From Microbacterium candidum (GTDB lineage Bacteria; Actinomycetota; Actinomycetes; Actinomycetales; Microbacteriaceae): 64,000 nt of DNA. Positions 61,451-64,000 of this stretch are shown here, one piece after another. Location of the stretch: positions 1-64,000 of the forward strand of contig NZ_JASXSZ010000002.1 in assembly GCF_030315975.1 (NCBI RefSeq). The letters are read 5' to 3'. Each line of letters begins with the position of its first letter. Position 1 is the stretch's first letter. Both the position numbers and the translations under genes were made by a program. The notes under the pieces are model-generated. The model was not told where the DNA came from, did not search any database, and saw only the letters and a list, made by a program, of their open reading frames with translations.

Positions 61451-64000
61451 ATGGCCGATACACCCGCACAGACACCGCAGGAGGACCATCCTGAGGTCCT
61501 GGAACTCCGCGTGCACGGGGTGAACAGCACGTATTCAGCGGCGCTGCTCGACCTCGGGCCCGCGGATGTCGAAGAGGTGATGGGCGACGACCTCGGCAGC
61601 TTCTGGCGGCCGCTGCCGTCCACCGCCGCGAAGCTCCGGCCCGGGGAGCGCGGGTACGTCCCACCCGGCATCCGGCGCGAGGCGTACTCGTGGGGCGGCA
61701 TGGTCCGCACGACCCCGAACCTCGGCGGAACGAGCACGATCGGGACGGTCACGAGCATCCTCGCGCGCATCGGGTACGTCCTGCTGCTCCCGTTCGCGCT
61801 CGCGAACGTCGCGCAGTGGACGTGGCGCCTCCCGGACGCGGGCCCGAAGGAAGGGCGCGCCCTGCTGCCCGCGGGCTTGAACCGCGTCTTCGGACTGCTG
61901 CTCACGCTTCTGTTCACGACCACCGCCGCGACACTGGGCCTGGATCTCGGCGCCGCGCAGTGCGCAGCCGACGCATCCCGCTGTGGGAACGCCAACGCGT
62001 TCTTCGCGATGTTCGCGAGCTGGAGCGCACCCGACCGCATGGCCCTCTTCGCGCTGATCCCCATCCTCGCCGCCGGGCTGCTCTGGATGCTGGCGAACCT
62101 CTCCCGCCAGCGCTACGACGTGCTGCCCGGCATGGCAGGACACAAGGTCGGCGCCGAGGAAGGTCTCGTCCCGGAGACGGAGCCGCCGACGGCGCTGCTG
62201 TCGAACCCCGGATTCTGGTCGAACCGCATCACGCGCCACCTCGCGCACGCGCACTTCGCCGGAGCGATCTTCCTCACGATCACCCTCGTCGGCGCCCACG
62301 CCGCGTTCCGCTGGAGCGCCACGTGCGTGGGGCTCGGCCACTTCACCGTCTGCACTGCGACGGCCTGGCGCAACATCTGGTTCGACCTCGGGTTCGCGCT
62401 CACCGTGCTCGGCCTCGTGGGGCTCATCGCCACGGTCGTCATCGTCTTCCTGCTCCCCACGACGGCGGTGACGCCGATCGAGCAGCAGAAGCGGCCCCTG
62501 TGGACGGCTCGGGCGGGCGGTGTCCTGCTCGGGGCCTCCGCGGTCCTCTTCCTCCTGCTGGAGGTGTATCTGCTCGTCGCGTGGTTCCGGCCCGGGATCG
62601 TGGTGCCGATGCGGCTGTACGGCGCGGGCACGACGCCGCTCATCATCGTCACCGCCGCCGCCGTCATCGCGCTCTCCGGGGTGTTCTGGCGGAGCCTGCG
62701 GCCGAGGGCGGCTGCGGGTGCCTCGAAGCCGGCGAGCGATCGACGTGCAACGGCGTGGCACGGATGCGGACCCGCCGCGTTCATGACCTTCGCCCTCGTC
62801 ACCGCGGTGTCCACGAGCGCGATCATCACCGTGACCGTGGGCACGTGGCTGAACGGCAAGGCGCCGGCCGCGGCGCTCGTCGACGGCGGACGGATTTCGA
62901 TCTCGGCGAGCTATGTCGCGATCGGCTCGTGCATCGTCGTGGGCCTCGTCATCTTCCTCGCCATTGCGGGAGGATGGCTCGCCCTGCCCGCTCTGCGCGG
63001 TCCGTCGGCGGCGCGTGCCGCCGACTGGAATGCGCCCATGGATGCGGCCCAGACCGCCGCGCTCATCCCCGACGGCGCGGGCGTGCTGCCCCCGTCGTCG
63101 GAGACCGTGTACTCGTGGATCGAACGCCAGCGGAGCCTCGCGGCCCGCGTGCATATGGCCGAGCCCGTCGGGGCAATCGGCGCGGTGGCCCTCGGGGCGG
63201 CCGTGGCCGTCGGCGTCGTATGGGCGTGGCTCGCGTACGGTCACAGCGCTCCGCTGTGGGACGCCCTGAACCTCGGTCCCGTCGCCGTCGTGCACGCCGG
63301 CCTCAACATGCTGATGGCCTCCCTCGGCTGGATCGGCCTCGCCCTCGTGGCGATGCTCGCCGCCGGAGCCACCCACCAGTCCGCGCGGCCGGTCGCCATC
63401 GTGTGGGACGTCATCTGCTATCTGCCTCGCACCGGGCACCCGTTCGGCCCCCCGGCCTATGCGGAGCGCGCGGTGCCCGAGATCGCGGGGCGTCTGTTCG
63501 AGTGGCTGAACGATCGGCCGGACCGCCGTGCGGTGCTCGTCGGCCACAGCATGGGCTCCGTCCTGGTCGTCTCTGCCCTAGGCCTGCTCGGCTCGAGCCC
63601 GGCCACGCGCGACGTGCTCCCCCGGCTTCGCCTCATCACGTTCGGTGCGCAACTGCGGGTCTTCTTCGGTCGCATCTTCCCGGAGCTCCTCGGCCCGGAC
63701 GTGCTCGGCACCCAGCCGTCACGCGCACCGATCCTCCGCGGACCGGACCCGTGGGCGCGAGACTTCCAGGCCCCTGTCCCGGCATCGGCCTCGGGCAATC
63801 GCCTGCGCGGCGACCTCCTCCCGGACGACGGAGTGCGGTGGGTCAATCTGTGGCGCGCGACCGACATGCTGGGCTGGCCGGTCAAGAGCTCGCACGCCAA
63901 TCACATCGACCGGTATGCCGAGGAGCTGGACCTCAGCGGGTACATGCCCGACATCGGCGGCCACGACGCGTACTACCGCGTGCCGGCGTACGCACAGGCG
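61451..64000 (+). CDS. Large membrane protein with alpha/beta-hydrolase (lipase-like) domain, 3' end outside the window
   Basis: The frame from ATG 61451 stays open to the window end (850 codons so far), preceded by CAGGAGG about seven bases upstream. After a soluble start (VLELRVHGVNSTYSAALLDLG) come about ten hydrophobic segments, then a cytoplasmic or extracellular domain with the nucleophile-elbow motif GHSMGSVLVVSALG near residue 700, as in lipases and esterases. The sequence RVHGV at the N-terminus resembles the first strand and oxyanion region of the same fold, so the hydrolase may be split by the membrane block. The substrate is unknown. Confidence 0.7.
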   Translation, partial: MADTPAQTPQEDHPEVLELRVHGVNSTYSAALLDLGPADVEEVMGDDLGSFWRPLPSTAAKLRPGERGYVPPGIRREAYSWGGMVRTTPNLGGTSTIGTVTSILARIGYVLLLPFALANVAQWTWRLPDAGPKEGRALLPAGLNRVFGLLLTLLFTTTAATLGLDLGAAQCAADASRCGNANAFFAMFASWSAPDRMALFALIPILAAGLLWMLANLSRQRYDVLPGMAGHKVGAEEGLVPETEPPTALLSNPGFWSNRITRHLAHAHFAGAIFLTITLVGAHAAFRWSATCVGLGHFTVCTATAWRNIWFDLGFALTVLGLVGLIATVVIVFLLPTTAVTPIEQQKRPLWTARAGGVLLGASAVLFLLLEVYLLVAWFRPGIVVPMRLYGAGTTPLIIVTAAAVIALSGVFWRSLRPRAAAGASKPASDRRATAWHGCGPAAFMTFALVTAVSTSAIITVTVGTWLNGKAPAAALVDGGRISISASYVAIGSCIVVGLVIFLAIAGGWLALPALRGPSAARAADWNAPMDAAQTAALIPDGAGVLPPSSETVYSWIERQRSLAARVHMAEPVGAIGAVALGAAVAVGVVWAWLAYGHSAPLWDALNLGPVAVVHAGLNMLMASLGWIGLALVAMLAAGATHQSARPVAIVWDVICYLPRTGHPFGPPAYAERAVPEIAGRLFEWLNDRPDRRAVLVGHSMGSVLVVSALGLLGSSPATRDVLPRLRLITFGAQLRVFFGRIFPELLGPDVLGTQPSRAPILRGPDPWARDFQAPVPASASGNRLRGDLLPDDGVRWVNLWRATDMLGWPVKSSHANHIDRYAEELDLSGYMPDIGGHDAYYRVPAYAQA

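Overview
The window is one high-GC stretch from an actinobacterium, most likely a Microbacterium or another member of Microbacteriaceae. This rests on the codon bias, frequent GTG starts with 4-nt GTGA overlaps, several genes without leaders, the hexamer pair GGATGC/GCATCC throughout, an ECF42 sigma factor next to a DGPF protein, a perM-purN-purH cluster, monomeric isocitrate dehydrogenase, and dispersed repeats that translate as [10 protein letters not shown] saw no tRNA, rRNA, CRISPR array, insertion sequence or prophage. The layout is compact and chromosomal.

Layout. 1-8 kb: a small membrane protein, a YCII/DGPF protein with its ECF42 sigma factor, a TetR regulator divergent from a GH1 beta-glucosidase and MFS sugar carrier with a clear promoter and operator, a DUF4188 gene divergent from a second TetR, and a HupE/UreJ-like membrane protein that carries a repeat element in frame. 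8-10.5 kb: folD and glyA on the minus strand, with a ZTP (pfl) riboswitch in the glyA leader. 10.5-13.3 kb: a GH20 hexosaminidase lipoprotein and nagA. 13.8-15.9 kb: an ECF sigma factor fused to an anti-sigma-like membrane region, and a YrdB protein. 15.9-23.9 kb: a sugar ABC importer divergent from a SIS aminosugar isomerase, ROK kinase, PfkB kinase, class II aldolase and DeoR operon, which together make a GalNAc/galactosamine route through tagatose phosphates. 24-30 kb: FAD oxidase, Nudix, membrane protein, arylsulfatase, SHOCT protein and a CMD-like protein. 30-38.6 kb: a minus-strand aminosugar operon (ROK repressor, binding protein, two permeases, ROK kinase, nagB, MalT-like LuxR regulator). 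38.8-43.2 kb: L,D-transpeptidase, monomeric icd, GNAT acetyltransferase. 43.2-46.2 kb: a SipW signal peptidase with three SipW-type secreted proteins and one LPXTG protein. 46.3-51.4 kb: a heterodimeric ABC exporter preceded by a 25-codon leader ORF and hairpins, then an alcohol dehydrogenase. 51.5-55.9 kb: alkylation repair genes (ogt, ada-alkA fusion), a flavin disulfide reductase, MarR and a small protein. 56-61.3 kb: purH, purN, perM and an NCS2 purine permease. The window ends inside a large membrane protein with an alpha/beta-hydrolase domain.

How they work together. The dominant theme is N-acetylhexosamine use. A secreted hexosaminidase releases sugars, two ABC importers take them up, ROK kinases phosphorylate, NagA deacetylates, and NagB (glucosamine branch) or the SIS/PfkB/aldolase set (galactosamine branch) feeds glycolysis. 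The motif TTTGTTAG lies at the promoters of all three loci and suggests common control by the ROK repressor. A second theme is one-carbon and purine metabolism: glyA under a ZTP riboswitch, folD, purN, purH and a purine permease. The most interesting candidate for a new regulatory system is the leader ORF in front of the ABC exporter, whose layout resembles ribosome-mediated attenuation of antibiotic-induced exporters.
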